A DNA stretch of 64,000 nucleotides, taken from contig NC_077232.1 of assembly GCF_027887165.1 (NCBI RefSeq), positions 18,244,755 to 18,308,754 of the forward strand, given 5' to 3'. The DNA is from Monodelphis domestica (Eukaryota > Chordata > Mammalia > Didelphimorphia > Didelphidae). The notes below the pieces were generated by a model that searched no databases, was not told the DNA's origin, and saw only the letters and a program-made list of their open reading frames with translations. Numbering within the stretch: the first letter of the stretch is position 1; the number at the start of each line of letters is the position of its first letter. A program made the translations under genes and the position numbers. Positions 24,768 to 36,169 of this stretch are shown here, one piece after another.

Positions 24768-25282
24768 TGTGAAGACTGGATTTGGCTCTCCCCTGATTGT
24801 AACAATGAAGGCACTTAGCTCTTCCTTGATTATGAAGATTAAATTGTAATCCCTTGTCTATTTTTAGATTTAATCCCGAAGGTGTAAGCATGGTACTTAA
24901 AGTTGAGTATAGAGATCTATTTTTGGATTTTAATCCTCAAAGGGTAAACACATTACTTAACATTGAATATGGAGATCTACCCATTTGGGATTTATCCACA
25001 AAAGGTGCAAATACCCAATTCACACATTGAGTGGGAATTCTGTGGCCCAGGTGTGAAAGAGTGGGCAGTCCTAGAGGGGAGCTCAGCTGTGATTGGTAGT
25101 CATAAAGATTAAGGGAAGTGAAGCAAGAAAAAAGGTCTTTAAAAAAGGAGACTTGGGCCTGAAATCAGTTCTTCTGGGAGTGCTACTAGGAGTTTGACTT
25201 GGAACTCTCACTTGGAGTGGTACCTCCTGTGAGAGAGACATCTGCTGGAAATGACATAGTCAATCCAACCATAAATCTAACT
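24768..25282 (+). mobile_element. Solo retroviral LTR fossil
   Basis: Starts TGTGAAGACTGGATTTGGCT, the same opening as the LTR at 11379. U3 holds about three imperfect 60-70-bp direct repeats (atctatttttggattttaat ...). A CCAAT-type gtgattggtagtc (about 25091) and a weak TATA region follow. Near ends: ctac to the left, ctat to the right. The neighbouring duplicon block aligns with 58.1 kb, where this LTR is absent, so it entered after duplication. Confidence 0.65.
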
Positions 25283-25379
25283 CTATTTTTTTTGGGGGGG
25301 GGGTTAGAAACCATCTAAGTTTATATTATGTAACAATGAAGCTATGTAATCCAGGGACTATATATAGATTGATTCATTA

Positions 25380-25865
25380 TAATTTACAGGAAAGCTCTCT
25401 CCCTTCTTAGCTTTTTCAAATCAGATTTTATTGCTTCTACAACAATAATTAATACCTAAAGCAATGACCTAAAGAGTTAATATTCTCATAGTTTCAGAAC
25501 CTTCTCTCTATAAGTAAAGATAGAAACATATCCACAGCTCTTCATCCTGTAACCTTTCTTCCCACAAACATTCTATATAAGAAGTTATATAATGCACTGG
25601 AAGCCTGATTCAAGGATAATTTCCCAGACTACTATTCTGGATTCTGTAGTCATTATCCAGAAATATAAACCCTGTAGGGAATGTGCCACAATACCAATTA
25701 ATCGCTATCAAAACAAACTACTGAACAGTTGCCAGTATTGGGATAGGCAAATCAGCCTTGTTGAAGGAACAAGGACACCTAAGGAAGAAACAGAAGGTGT
25801 CAGGTAGCTGCTGGGTTATACGACCATAATCATCATTGTGCACCACACCACATCTTAGAACCTGG
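25380..25865 (+). repeat. Tandem-duplicon block (copy 1 of 3)
   Basis: Aligns with 40940-41660 and 58205-58690: shared strings include cctaaggaagaaacagaagg, catcttagaa and the stretch around tcattatccagaaatataa. Its ORF is not conserved between copies, so the block is non-coding. Confidence 0.75.
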
Positions 25866-26194
25866 TGGACACAGGCTTTAAACTACTACCTAGAACTACC
25901 ATATAGCACTCTTTCTTGCAACATTCACTAATTTAATGAGTTCCTGGGATACCTTTCTTCTTAATTTTTCCTTCCATGGTACTCGACTTTGGTCTTATTA
26001 AAATTTCTGAATGCTGAAATATTTTGAACAGTGTATTCCTGGCCAAATCCCATCAGCAATATCCATAAATCTCTACTCTGTGACTCCCTCCCTCCCCTGA
26101 TAAGAGATATAATCAATAAATCTAAAGAGTAAAATCATAGTGACTTATCCTGGGCTGGAAAATGAGTCACTATGATTGTTTTCTTTTGAATGTC
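25866..26194. other. No gene seen
   Basis: Featureless apart from a short inverted phrase around gtcactatgatt (about 26140-26180). Confidence 0.5.
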
Positions 26195-26438
26195 TTTTAA
26201 AAAAATTCATTGTATTTTATTTTACACATTGATGAAATTTTTAATAATAATTTTCTAACATTTTGTGATTCATGCTTTCTCCCTCTCTCTATCTCCTTCT
26301 CCCTAATTGAGACAGCAGGTAATATAATATAAATTATGTATGTGCTATCATGAAATACCTATTTCATGGTTCATCATGTGAAAAAATACTTTTATATAAG
26401 AAAAAATCTCATGAAGCAGATAAATTGAAGAATGGTAT

Positions 26439-27155
26439 TGTAAGAATATAAAATTTAGGTTTTTATGCTAATATGAAAGTTCTAAAATAATATTATGGTC
26501 ACAGATTTCAAAATATTATAGCTTAAGTCAAAATGACTTTTAGTAGCTTTATTTATAAAGAGGTAGAAAGAGTGAAAGTGGAAAAATGTAAGAAGAGGGT
26601 AGAGAAATGTCTAGTCTACCACCCTAAGTATTGCTCCAGTGTCTGGCACAGCCCTGGCAGGGTTCAGTAACCTTCAGCCAGGCGACCCGGTGGTGTTTTC
26701 TACAAGAGTTCCACCAATTCAGCCTCCTCCAGGAAAGGAAGGCCTCTCTGGAACCAATCTCTCCAGAAGTCAGGAATGGTAGGCCAGCTACTCATCCAAC
26801 TCTCCAAAAACAAATTCCAAAGGAGAAGATCTAATGAGAAGTTCAAAAGTGGAAGTCTTCCAAAGAAGCAATCCAAAAGAGAAGCTCCCCCAGACAGGAA
26901 GTTCAGGACTTTTATAGTCCTTTTTCCATATCACTTCCTGTTCCTTCCTCCACTTTATAAGAACCAGTTGCAGACTTTCAATTTGCCTAGCACTGCCCAA
27001 GGGGAGTGGCAGTAGCCTTTGGAGGTATGAGCCTACCCTAGTAAGTGACTCATGAATTCTCTTGCTCAGTGTTAAGTAGGGGTGCTTAAGTTTTTGGATG
27101 ATTAATTTAAAAGCTGCTGATTGATAGATAAAGAAAGTTTGATTCACTTTTCACA
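26439..27155 (-). mobile_element. Solo retroviral LTR fossil inside an L1
   Basis: 717 bp, TG...CA on both views (minus-strand start TGTGAAAAGTGAATC, end ATATTCTTACA), flanked by a 4-bp duplication gtat (26435-26438 and 27156-27159). On the minus strand a TATA-like ggactataaaagtcc lies near 26920 and an aataaag signal near 26555, the right order for U3-R-U5. No internal genes. A single solo LTR. Confidence 0.8.
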
Positions 27156-28274
27156 GTATGCTTCAATCTATATTTGGACCCCATCATTTCCTTTTATAGA
27201 GTTTGATAGACTTTTTCATAATGATTCCCTTAGAGTTGTTCTGGGTCTTTGCCTTGTTGATAGTAGTTGTTATTCACAATTGATCATCATATACTGTTGT
27301 TATTGTATACATTTTCCTGGGTCTACTTGGTTCACTTTGCATCACTTCATATGTCTTTCCAGGTTTTTTTTTCTTGTGATCATCTTGTTTGTTATTTCTT
27401 ATGGCACAATAGCTTTCCATTGAAAAGCTATGCCACAACATATTTAGCCATTCCTCAATTGATGGACATGCATTCAGTTTAATGTCACCATAAAAAAAGC
27501 TGCTGTTGATATTTTTGTACAAGTATCTTCTTTCCTCATATCTTTAATTTAATTGAGAAACAGACCTAGTAATGGTATTTCTGGGTCAGATGATATTCAA
27601 AATGTTTTGGACTTTTGACCTTGGTTCCAGATTCCTTTCCAGAATGGTTAAATCAGTTCACAACTACACCAATAGTATATTAGTGTCCCAATGTTTCCAC
27701 ATTCCTTTCAGTATTTATCATCTTTCCTTTTTTATCATGTTAACCAGTCTGATAGGTATGAGGTGGTACCTCAGAGTTGTTTTAATTTGCATTTCTCTAA
27801 TCAATAGTGATTTGGAATATTTTTTCATAAGGCTAAAAAGTTTTAATTTATTTATCTGAGACTTACCTGTTCCTATCTTTTGACCATTTATCAATTGCAG
27901 AATGCTTTATATTTTTATGAATTTGACTAAGTTCTCTACCTATTTAAGAAATGAGAACTTTGTCAGAAGTACTTGCTATAAATTTTTTCCTTACTTTGTT
28001 ATTTCCTTTCTAATCTTACTTGAATTGCTTTTGTTTGTGCAAAACTTTTAAAATTTAATATAGTCAAAATTATCTATTTTAATCTTGTGATATTCTTTAT
28101 ATCTTATTTGGACATAAAGTCTTCCCTTATCCAAGAGTGTGACAGGTACACTATTTTATGGTTCCCTAATTGGTTTATTATTTTACCCTCCTTTTTTAAA
28201 TCACATATACAGTTTGACTTTATCTTGGAATATGGCATGAGATATAGGTCTGTGCCTCATCCATCATATTTCTT

Positions 28275-28494
28275 TTTTTTAAATTAATTATTTATTTTTT
28301 AATTAAACCTTTACCTTCCATCTTGGAATCAATACTGTGTTTTGGTTCCAAGGCAGAAGAGTGGTAAGGGCTAGGCAATGGGGGGTCAAGTGACTTGCCC
28401 AGGATCACACAACTGGTAAGTGTCTGAAACCACATTTGAATTTAGCACCTCTGGCTTTCACGTCACTGAGCTACCTAGCTGCCCCCCCCCCCAC
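28275..28494 (-). repeat. Marsupial CORE-SINE (short-tail type)
   Basis: Complement of the family: tail cttccatcttggaatcaata, ttggttccaaggcagaagag, CORE/B-box region, head ctacctagctgcccccccc. Inserted in the old L1. Confidence 0.9.
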
Positions 28495-28639
28495 TGGATT
28501 TCTTAATCAGAATTCTTACATTGGATTTTTATAGTTCTTTGTTAAAGGTTTTCACTTGGGAAACTGGGCTATACTTCTTCCTTCTACTCTACTGTCTTGA
28601 TTCTGACCCTCCAGAATTATATGTAATATGGATAAACTA

Positions 28640-28940
28640 GATGTCTTTCCAATAAGATCAGGATTAAAATAAGACTTTCCATTATGTCCCACTATTAATT
28701 GATAGAGTGCTTGAAATGCTAACTAGAACTATATGATAGAAAACAAGAAATGGAGAGAATAAGCATGAATAAAAATGAAACAGCTATTAATTTTTATAGG
28801 TGATTTGGTATCCTAAAGCCAGAACACTAAAGTAACCCTAAAAAGTAAACTAAAATTAATTTAATAATATCGGCAAAGAAGTAGGATGTAAAAAATGAAA
28901 AATTATCAGCTTTTTTATATACTATTAATGAAACTCAGCA
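28640..28940 (+). repeat. Old L1 fragment (RT domain)
   Basis: ataagatcaggattaaaata, tccattatgtcccactatta and gcaaagaagtaggatgtaaa follow the L1 RT codons for the KDQDxNK, CPLSPLLFN and SKVAGYK segments. The catalytic FADD segment is not preserved. Opposite orientation to the L1 at 26195-28565. Confidence 0.7.
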
Positions 28941-28999
28941 TGAAATATTGATAGTTTATTAAAAAGGGAAGATAACTCTGGCTGGGTCTGGTGCTCAAG

Positions 29000-30510
29000 G
29001 AAGAATAATTTGTTCTGGGAAGTCATAGTTATAATGAATGGAACAAAAGGGTTGTCTGTTATCTGTTACCTATTCAAAGACAGTAGGGCTGGTGACAATA
29101 CAAAGTTGAAAGAAGATTTTGTGTGTGTGTGTGTGTGTTTGTGCATGTATGCATGTATATATGTAAATTTACATACATCTCATCTTGGGGGCAGTAGCAG
29201 CAACAGAACCAGTAGTGGGGCCAAAAATCTCAGAGGGGTTGATAAGAATTCATTATCAACTCTGGCTCAGTAGTTAATATCACTGAGTCTGGAGGTAAGA
29301 AGTCCTGAGTTGAAGTACAGTCTCAGATACTTCCTAGCTTGGTTACCTTTGGCAAGTCATTGAACCTCTTTTTGCCTACAAGATAGCTGATGGGCTCAGT
29401 GGATTGAGTGCTGTGTCTGGAATCAGGAAGATCTGAGTTAATCTAGCCTCAGATACTTCCTAATTATGTGAATCCTGGGCAAGTCATTAACATCTGATTG
29501 CCTGACAAAAGGATCCAACCAATCCACTGGAGATGTAAACAGCAAATTTGTATTTGCCACAAACATCCCATTGATAGCTCTTGTACAACAGTTCCTGAAA
29601 TTGTACAAGACTGAATGATTGAGCAACAGCAAGATTAGAATCCATTTCCCTGGGAGTTCATAATTGAGTAGTTTAGCTCCTCTCTGACATAGTGAAGGAA
29701 GTCTGAGCATGTACCCTTAAGAGGTTTGTACTCCAGATCCACTCTACCAAGAGTTAAGTGATTTTTCATCAGGACACAGTTTATTTATGGCCCATCTGAC
29801 ATGAGAACCTATATCTCCTTATTCCCAGGCAAGTTCTCTTCCCATTATAATACAAACTTGCCAAGAATCTTGGTTCCAATGGCCATCAAGGCGGCTGAAG
29901 CAGACACTATGGGACCCTGAGAGCTTGGTCAGACTCGCTACAACTTCTCTGAACCACAAATGAGAATGAGGTGGAAGATGGACACCAAAGGTGGATAAGC
30001 AGCTCTGAAAAGGGCTTGGTAAACTTTCTAACACCAGAATTTCTAGACTCCCCTGAACATCCAATATACAGCAGGGACACTAAGTAATCTGGATGAATCT
30101 TACATAACTAGACTGTAACACCAGACTGCCAAGTATCTTGTGTGGATAAAAACTGGCATCATATCCATTTTTCATAAGTGAGATTTTCTAAAGGACCACC
30201 TAAATATTTGATAATAATGAGGGGGAATAAGATTCCATCATCCTGGTCCCTGTGCATCAACTCTGAGGTCCATCTAGCAAGCATGAGAAGATCTGACCTC
30301 CCTTTACTTTGCCTTAGTTATCCTCAGCTCAGAAAGATTCTTCCTAATGTCTAGATGGGTATCATTAGAAGTGAGCCTCTGGGAAAGCTCTGCCTCAGTG
30401 AATTATTCTCTTGAGGAAGACCTCGGAGAAGACTCTAAATAATCTGGATGAAGCTCACATTACTAGACTATGAATGGATATCCTTTCTGGGGAGATTCTT
30501 CAGACTGACC
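29000..30510 (+). repeat. Tandem-duplicon block with SINE insertions
   Basis: Aligns in pieces with 55300-56060: gggaagtcatagttataatg versus tggtaagtcacagatttaat, gcagtagcagcaacagaac versus atagcagcagtagaagcag, cagtttatttatgg, aagatctgacctccctttac and the ctcaaataatctggatgaag type end. A (TG)n run lies at 29121-29142. SINEs at 29255-29632 are absent from the 55-kb copy. No conserved ORF. Confidence 0.65.
29255..29632 (+). repeat. Two CORE-SINE pieces
   Basis: 29255-29380 has a tRNA-like head and CORE (tctggaggtaagaagtcctg, cagatacttcctagcttggt). 29381-29632 starts a second head (gggctcagtggattgagtgc) and CORE, and ends with a decayed RTE-like tail (gactgaatgattgagcaaca). Confidence 0.65.
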
Positions 30511-31049
30511 TATGTATTTTGGAATAATATTTTTAATGCACCCCCTTTATATTGGAGCAGTTGATCTTTTCTATCCAATTTATAAATGTAAGCATCTTTG
30601 TTCATTTCAATTTCATTGGGTCTGGCTCAGCTTTGTAGTCTAGTGAGATATTTTTGGATTCTATAGCTACCTCCTCCCCAAAAGTTAGCTAACTTCCTTA
30701 GATGTGAGTTATCTGACATTTTGATGAGCCCAATGCCTGAGCATTTTTCATGTCATTGATAGCTCAATTCAATTGCATTTAATAAGCATGTATTTGGCTC
30801 CTACTAAGAAGGGAAAGAGTAAGCATTCCAAATCTCTATCTTCTAACTGAAGTCCAATCTTTTCCCTATACCATGCCATGTCATTCATGCCTAAAGACTG
30901 ATGCTCACAATATCCCCTCCAGATATGCAGAGCTGAGCTTGTTATTCTTATTTTACAATTGAATAGACTAAAGCTGTAAAAAATTAAATTTCTTTCCTGA
31001 GGCCTTACTGGGAAGAAGTGCCATGGCTAGAAACCAGGTCCTGCCTGTC

Positions 31050-31640
31050 AGGTCCAAGATTCTTTCTATTCCTCCAACAATGCAGTAGATTAACCAAGGC
31101 ACACACCCAAGAGAATGGTCTCCTGGAGCAATCAAAGTTTGATCCCTATGGTCAGAGTAGAGTTTAATGACCTGTTTTTAATACATTTACTATAGGGCTG
31201 CCAGTTGTCTCTAAGGGAAAATAGTCTCTTAAGATCTGCTCTGTTCCCAGGTTTGAATAAGGACTCTGCTTAATCCACAACATCAGACATCGACTTCCAA
31301 ATATTTCAGTAGTAGGGCTCATTGATGTGGGACCAATTTAGAGACAGCAATGCCTAGAATCATTAATTCATTTATCTGCCTTCCATTGTTCATCATGAAA
31401 CTGAAGATACCTCCACCTTGTAGCAGAAATGACCAGGGATAATATTTCCTGGTTTACAAACTTGGGGCAGTTGGGAGCAGGAATTGAGGAAGGATTTCTT
31501 GAAAAACATTGGGTGTATCCTAAGTTTTGGACTTCAAATACAAGAAACCCATGGGAAGGCACTTGGGCAACTCCTCCCTTTGAATTCCTTCACCTCCATC
31601 TACATGTCAGGTAGGTTCTGGAAAATGTAATGTAAAACTA
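31050..31640 (+). repeat. Tandem-duplicon block upstream of the OR at 36170
   Basis: Aligns with 47250-47800 upstream of the OR at 51408: ccctatggtcagagtagagt versus ccccatggtcagagaagaat, gtctctaagggaaaa versus gtctccaagggagca, aatcattaattcatttatct versus aatcatcactcattcattta. 30511-31049 has no recognised feature. Confidence 0.7.
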
Positions 31641-31644
31641 GGCT

Positions 31645-31790
31645 ACTTATCTTGGGTTCAAATCTGGCTCAGACACCTTCTAGCTTTGACTGTGGGTAAG
31701 TTACTTACTTAATCTTGACTGCCTAGTCCTTGCTACTTTCTATCTTAGAATTGGTAGTAGGACAGAAAGTACAGTTAAAAAAATATTAAA
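31645..31790 (+). repeat. Decayed CORE-SINE
   Basis: cttgggttcaaatctggctc, cagacaccttctagctttga, then cctagtccttgctactttct and an A-rich end. 31780-31865 is an AT-rich run of attaaaatatt-type units. Confidence 0.6.
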
Positions 31791-31865
31791 TATTAATTTT
31801 ATTATTTAATACTTTAATTAATGTTTTAATATTAAAATATTAAATTAAAATATTAATAAAGATTT

Positions 31866-32217
31866 AAAAAGACTAGGGTGCTTATGTGGAGTAGCATGAC
31901 AAAGTGAAAATGTCCACCTCCAGAGAAATAATTGATATATAGAAACATGTAAGACATAGTTTTATATATGTAGTCAAATGATATTTTCATTTGTGTACAG
32001 ATGAAAGGGAGTGAGGTACCTGGAAACTTTAGTGCAACAAAAAGAAAAAAATGAAAAAATAAAGTAGATAAAAGTCCACTGAGGTTAAAAAATACAAAGT
32101 GCAAAAAGTGATGGACTTGGAGTCACAAAGTTTGGATAAAAACTTTGCCTCTGAGATTTACTGCCATTGGTATCTTGTATATACATGGCTGTTTTCTGGT
32201 TAAGTGTTTAAATAAAT
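31866..32217. other. No gene seen
   Basis: AT-rich. Nothing recognised. Confidence 0.5.
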
Positions 32218-32347
32218 TTCTCTTCTCTTCTCTTCTCTTCTCTTCTCTTCTCTTCTCTTCTCTTCTCTTCTCTTCTCTTCTCTTCTCTTCTCTTCTCTTC
32301 TCTTCTCTTCTCTTCTCTTCTCTTCTCTTCTCTTCTCTTCTCTTCTC
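32218..32347 (+). repeat. (TCTTC)n pentanucleotide microsatellite, about 26 units
   Basis: Uninterrupted TCTTC units. It abuts the A-rich 3' tail of the minus-strand SINE that follows, so on that strand it reads as a GAAGA expansion of the tail. ORFs across it are spurious. Confidence 0.97.
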
Positions 32348-32571
32348 TCCTTTTCTTTTCTTTCTTTAAAACCCTTACCTTCTGTCTAGAAATCAATACT
32401 GTGTATTGGTTCCAAGGCAGAAGAGTGGTAAGGGCTAGGCAATGGGGGTTAAGTGACTTGTCTAGGGTCACACAGCTGGGAAGTGTCTGAGGTCAGATTT
32501 GAACCTAGGACCTCCCATCTCTAGGCCTGGCTCTCAATTCCCTGAGCTACCCAGATGCTCCCCCCCCCCCG
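32348..32571 (-). repeat. Marsupial CORE-SINE (short-tail type)
   Basis: Complete copy in complement: A-rich tail, cttaccttctgtctagaaat, ttggttccaaggcagaagag, B box (agatttgaacctaggacctc complement) and head ending in a C run. Well preserved. Confidence 0.92.
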
Positions 32572-32739
32572 CTTTTCTCCTTTTCTAATAGGCTCTAAAA
32601 TAAAGTTTTAAGAATTTATTTTGTCCTTGCCTATGGATCTCAATTTAACTATTTTATAAAAAAAGTTGTTGCTGTTGTTGTTTTTACTATAGTATTTGGA
32701 AGACCAATAAATATTCTTAATATTAATGCAGGTTTATGA

Positions 32740-33075
32740 CCTGATGGGATCATAGATTCAAGGCTAGAAAGTTCATCAGTAGTCATCTAGTTCAACTCTT
32801 AGCTTTACAGATAAGAAAACCAAACCCCATTAGAGATTACAGGTTCAAAAAGAACTTAAAGTACCTGTCCAAGGTAACATGGATAATAGCAGTAGCATTG
32901 TAACTAAATAGCAATAGCATTTAACCGCTGTTTACCTTAGTTTCCTCATGTACAAAAAAGAAGATAGACATAGCATCTACCTCATTGGATTGTTGTAAGG
33001 ATCAAGTGGGATCTGCCAAATGTTTCACATAACTTCAAGCACCATATAAATGTTACCTAGTTGCTATCATTAAAC
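32740..33075 (+). repeat. MIR/CORE-SINE relics
   Basis: gctttacagataagaaaacc (antisense type), then ctcattggattgttgtaagg and caccataaatgttacc-like text. Old and partial. Confidence 0.5.
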
Positions 33076-33530
33076 TTATACCTGCAAAAGAATTCTTTGC
33101 ACTGTGGATTCAGTAATTGCTCCACTTGGAGCCCAGGAATTTCTGAGACATAATTCACTTTTAAATAGCTCACAGACAATTTCTGAGGGTCCAAAGACAT
33201 GGCATCTTTTTTTCTTATATGATGCCTCGATTGTTATCTTTGCACTCTCCATTCATTGTTCCTTGTCCTTCTCATTGTTACCAAATAGCATCAGTCTAGC
33301 CTTTCCCCTAGCAACTAAACTTTTTCACATACTAGAATGGAGATACAATTCTCCCTTGCCCCATCACCTAAATTTTCTCCTCTATAGGTTAAAACACCTT
33401 CAGTTCCTTCTATGGAAAAAGATTTCAAATCCCATCTGCATGTTGGTTTCATTTCTTTGGAAAGACTTAACCTTATTGATATTGTTCCCAAAATTTGGAA
33501 TCTGCAATTGCTTATTGCTACAATACCAGA
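33076..33530. other. No gene supported
   Basis: A 209-codon frame (33104-33733) crosses this stretch but its last third is SINE sequence and it has no recognised domain. I treat it as chance. Confidence 0.6.
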
Positions 33531-33535
33531 GCACT

Positions 33536-33740
33536 GGGGAAGCTGGGTGGCTCAGTGGATTGAGAGTCAGGCCTAGAGATGGGAGGTCCTGGGTTCAAAT
33601 CTGGCCTCAGACACTTCCCAGCTGTGTGACCCTGGGCAAGTCATTTGACCCCCCATTGCCTAGCCCTTACCACTCTTCTGCCTTGGAGGCAATACACAAT
33701 ATTGACTCCAAGATGGAAGGTAAGGGTTTTTAAAAAAAAA
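33536..33740 (+). repeat. Marsupial CORE-SINE (short-tail type), complete
   Basis: Near-consensus: A box tggctcagtgg, B box gggttcaaatctgg, CORE cagctgtgtgaccctgggca, tail gccttggaggcaatacacaa and an A run. Target duplication about 12 bp with two mismatches (taccagagcact 33524-33535, tatcagaggact 33741-33752). Confidence 0.93.
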
Positions 33741-33834
33741 TATCAGAGGACTCCCCTTCCCCTATTCCCTGGTGCTATGTTTCTCAAGGCACCCTTTTGT
33801 CAAATTAATTTTCTTGTTCACCATTTCATGCTAC

Positions 33835-34920
33835 TGTAATGAGGAAAGGAAGGAAATGGTTTGCAAACACGTAGTAGAGAGGAGAGTTTGCAAAGAGGGA
33901 CCTTGCTGCACACCGTGGAACAATATGGTCTCAGTTCTGGAATCTGGGACATCATAAAAGTGGACACAAGAGAATGCTGGGCTTTTGGTTTCCTGTTTCT
34001 GGGGGGAGGTGGAAGCTCTAACTTCTTGCTACTTGCCATTTGTGTGAGTGAAGTGGGGGTTTGGGTTTCTTATCCCTGTGGAGCCAAAGCTACCCATCCT
34101 GGTGTCCAGTTTGAACAATCCTGTCTACTATTTCATCTACTCAAGATTCCAGTATCCTGAGAGAGTGTTTCCACCTGCTCTAAGCTCTGTGTCCAGCCAA
34201 GCCAGTGAAGAAAGACCAGAAGGCCTTCAGCCATCTTGGGCCTAATTGGCCAGGGTTGGTCCCTGAGATAAAGGGTCAACCTACATGATCTGAAGAACTA
34301 TATACCTTACCAAACTTATCTGGGAGGATTTTTAGTCAGATAGTAAGATAGTTGGGGAGAATCTTGGACAGCCAGAGTTGTGAATTAGGCAGCTAGAAGA
34401 CCAAAAGTTACTCCTTTGCAGAGGCCTTAGAAAAGGGTTTGGGTTAGTCAGAAAATTTAGATTTCGGGCATCCTATTTCCTATTCCTTCCATCCTGTTTA
34501 TTGAGATTCAAATAAAACCTTGTCTTTTTTTTTAAAACCCTTATCTTTTCTCTTGGAATCAATACTGTGTATTGGTTCAAAGGCAGATGAGCAGTAAGGG
34601 CTAGACAATGGGGGTTAAGTGACTTGTCCAGGATCATACATCTAGAAAGTGTCTGAGTCCAGATTTGAACCCAGGAAATTTCATCTCTGGGCCTGCCTGT
34701 CTTAGTTTTTAACTGGTCTAAGAGTCAGAAAATCACATTGGGCCTGTGGGGGTAGCCTGCAAGGCTGATCTTCACTGTGGGTTATCAAGAGTCAACAAAC
34801 CTTGACTACTACCAAACTACCAAATTACCATCAAGACTATCTATGTTATCTCATTACTGAGTTTTATTTGATTTTTGGTCTATTAAAACTCTTAAATCTT
34901 GTCTTCTACATTGGCACTTC
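33835..34920 (+). mobile_element. Probable solo LTR fossil interrupted by a SINE
   Basis: A LTR-like order: cataaaagtgg (about 33951), a GC-richer body, AATAAA at 34510 followed by accttgtct, a SINE (34528-34700), then a T-rich stretch with attaaaactcttaaatcttg. No secure ends or duplication. Family unknown. Confidence 0.45.
34528..34700 (-). repeat. Marsupial CORE-SINE (short-tail type)
   Basis: Complement of the tail ctcttggaatcaatactgtg, ttggttcaaaggcagatgag and the CORE/B-box region. The head is shortened at about gggcctgcctg. Confidence 0.85.
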
Positions 34921-35453
34921 TGAAATACATGTTTGAATGCAGGTAAGCCTTTGTTTTTCAATATCTTCTTATTAGCTTCAACTTAAAGTTCCATCCTATT
35001 AATTTTGAATTCTAATTCTGCTATCCAATATTTCAGCTTTCTTCCCTCCAATTCTGTCATTTCCAAATTTATTTCACGCACTATGATTTTATTCAAGCCA
35101 TTGATAAAAATTAATAAACATTCCAAGGCCAAGTCCATATCCATGGACTACTTATTATATACCTCCTTTCTATTTGATATAGTCATTATTACCTAATCAT
35201 TATCCACCCAGTTTTACTATCATCTAGCCTTCATTGCACATCTTTTCCACAGCTCGAAAATGAAAGATTTTTCAAAAGTTTTATAAAATTAGAGGTAAGC
35301 TATACATGCAGCATTTTATTTACCATTTTAGCAAACTTTTAAAAGTAGGGAAGCAAAGAGTACCTGTAAGGACCTATTCTTCATGAAATCATACTGACTC
35401 TGAGCATCCCTTGTCTCTTCTTCTCACTGTACCCTTGTTATCCCTTTCAAAGC
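34921..35453. other. No gene seen
   Basis: AT-rich. Nothing recognised; a chance ORF at 35005-35196 has no domain. Confidence 0.5.
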
Positions 35454-35468
35454 ACAGGTTAAAGTTTT

Positions 35469-35655
35469 TTTTTTTTAAGTTATAAGTACAACATTTTATT
35501 TTATTTTATTTTATTTTGATTTTTTAAAATAATATTTTATTTGATCATTTCCAAGCATTATTCATTAAAGACAAAGATCATTTTCTTTTCCTCCCCCCCA
35601 CCCCCCATAGCCGACGCATGATTCCACTGGGTGTCACATGTGTTCTTGATTCAAA
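35469..35655 (-). mobile_element. Very short L1 insertion (3' UTR only)
   Basis: L1 3' UTR in minus orientation (tttatttgatcatttccaag, then a C-rich tract and catagccgacgcatg), ending within the UTR. Perfect 15-bp target duplication acaggttaaagtttt at 35454-35468 and 35656-35670. A (TTTTA)n tail expansion is at 35494-35518. Confidence 0.93.
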
Positions 35656-35670
35656 ACAGGTTAAAGTTTT

Positions 35671-36121
35671 ACCTGGGATTGAATTCAACTTAAATTCAAA
35701 ACTGAGGCATATGCCCTTCTCCATTCTTTAAAACATAATATAGATTTGTTATTATCTTTGTTATCATCTCCCTAATACTTAAATTTGTTACATTGTTTTT
35801 TAAGGAAGAGTATTCTCCAAATCTTCACAACTATAAATTCTTAAACTATGCTAATTTTCACCAGATATACAAGTATTTCTTTGCCCTGAAGAGGGCTATA
35901 CTCCTTTTGGAATTAAGTATCCTGTATTTTGAAAAAAGTTGGAAAGCAGAGGGTGATGATCTGTCTCCCAACAGTGATTTGGATCTGTGCATTTGGAATC
36001 ATGGAGTAGATAACAGCGACCTAGGTGCTCTTAGCCCCTTAATCCATTTTTTCCATCCCTCATGCAAGATGTGCCTCTGGCTCTGTGTTGTATCTGAGAG
36101 TAGTTAATCATGAATTTTTAT
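35671..36121. other. Upstream intronic DNA of the OR at 36170
   Basis: Contains a 104-codon frame (35793-36107) with no known domain. The part from about 35.95 kb aligns with 51.21-51.37 kb, where no such frame exists, so I do not call it a gene. Confidence 0.55.
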
Positions 36122-36169
36122 GGTTTTTCTTTTGTAATAGGTGAATGACTCCTCTTCCAAATGATACCT
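36122..36169 (+). promoter_or_regulatory. Splice acceptor and 5' UTR of the OR at 36170
   Basis: The T-rich tract ends in AG at 36139-36140, 29 nt before the chosen ATG. Within this exon an out-of-frame ATG at 36145 opens a 13-codon frame that ends at 36186, overlapping the receptor start. Upstream sequence (about 35.95-36.14 kb) aligns with that before the OR at 51408. Confidence 0.65.

Larger units (their letters stand above)
26195..28565 (-). mobile_element. Old L1, split by an LTR and a SINE
   Basis: 3' UTR at 26195-26438 (tttctaacattttgtgattc), then, after an inserted LTR (26439-27155), continuous ORF2 C-terminal homology from gcttcaatctatatttggac (27160) to about 28268, then a SINE (28275-28494) and a short remainder. 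The L1 reads on across the LTR when the LTR and one gtat are removed. Confidence 0.85.

Noticed and set aside
26788-27147. 119-codon minus-strand frame
   Set aside because: Lies wholly within the solo LTR at 26439-27155 and shows no protein family.
32145-32471. ORFs rich in SSLLF / REEKR
   Set aside because: Products of the (TCTTC)n array.
33536-33610. tRNA gene (A and B boxes visible)
   Set aside because: It is the tRNA-derived head of a SINE, repeated many times in the window and followed by CORE and tail.
33104-33733. 209-codon open frame
   Set aside because: Its C-terminal third is translated SINE, and no domain, splice context or conservation supports it.
35793-36107. 104-codon frame just upstream of the OR at 36170
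   Set aside because: The aligned DNA upstream of the paralogue at 51408 has no such frame; it lies in the probable 5' intron.
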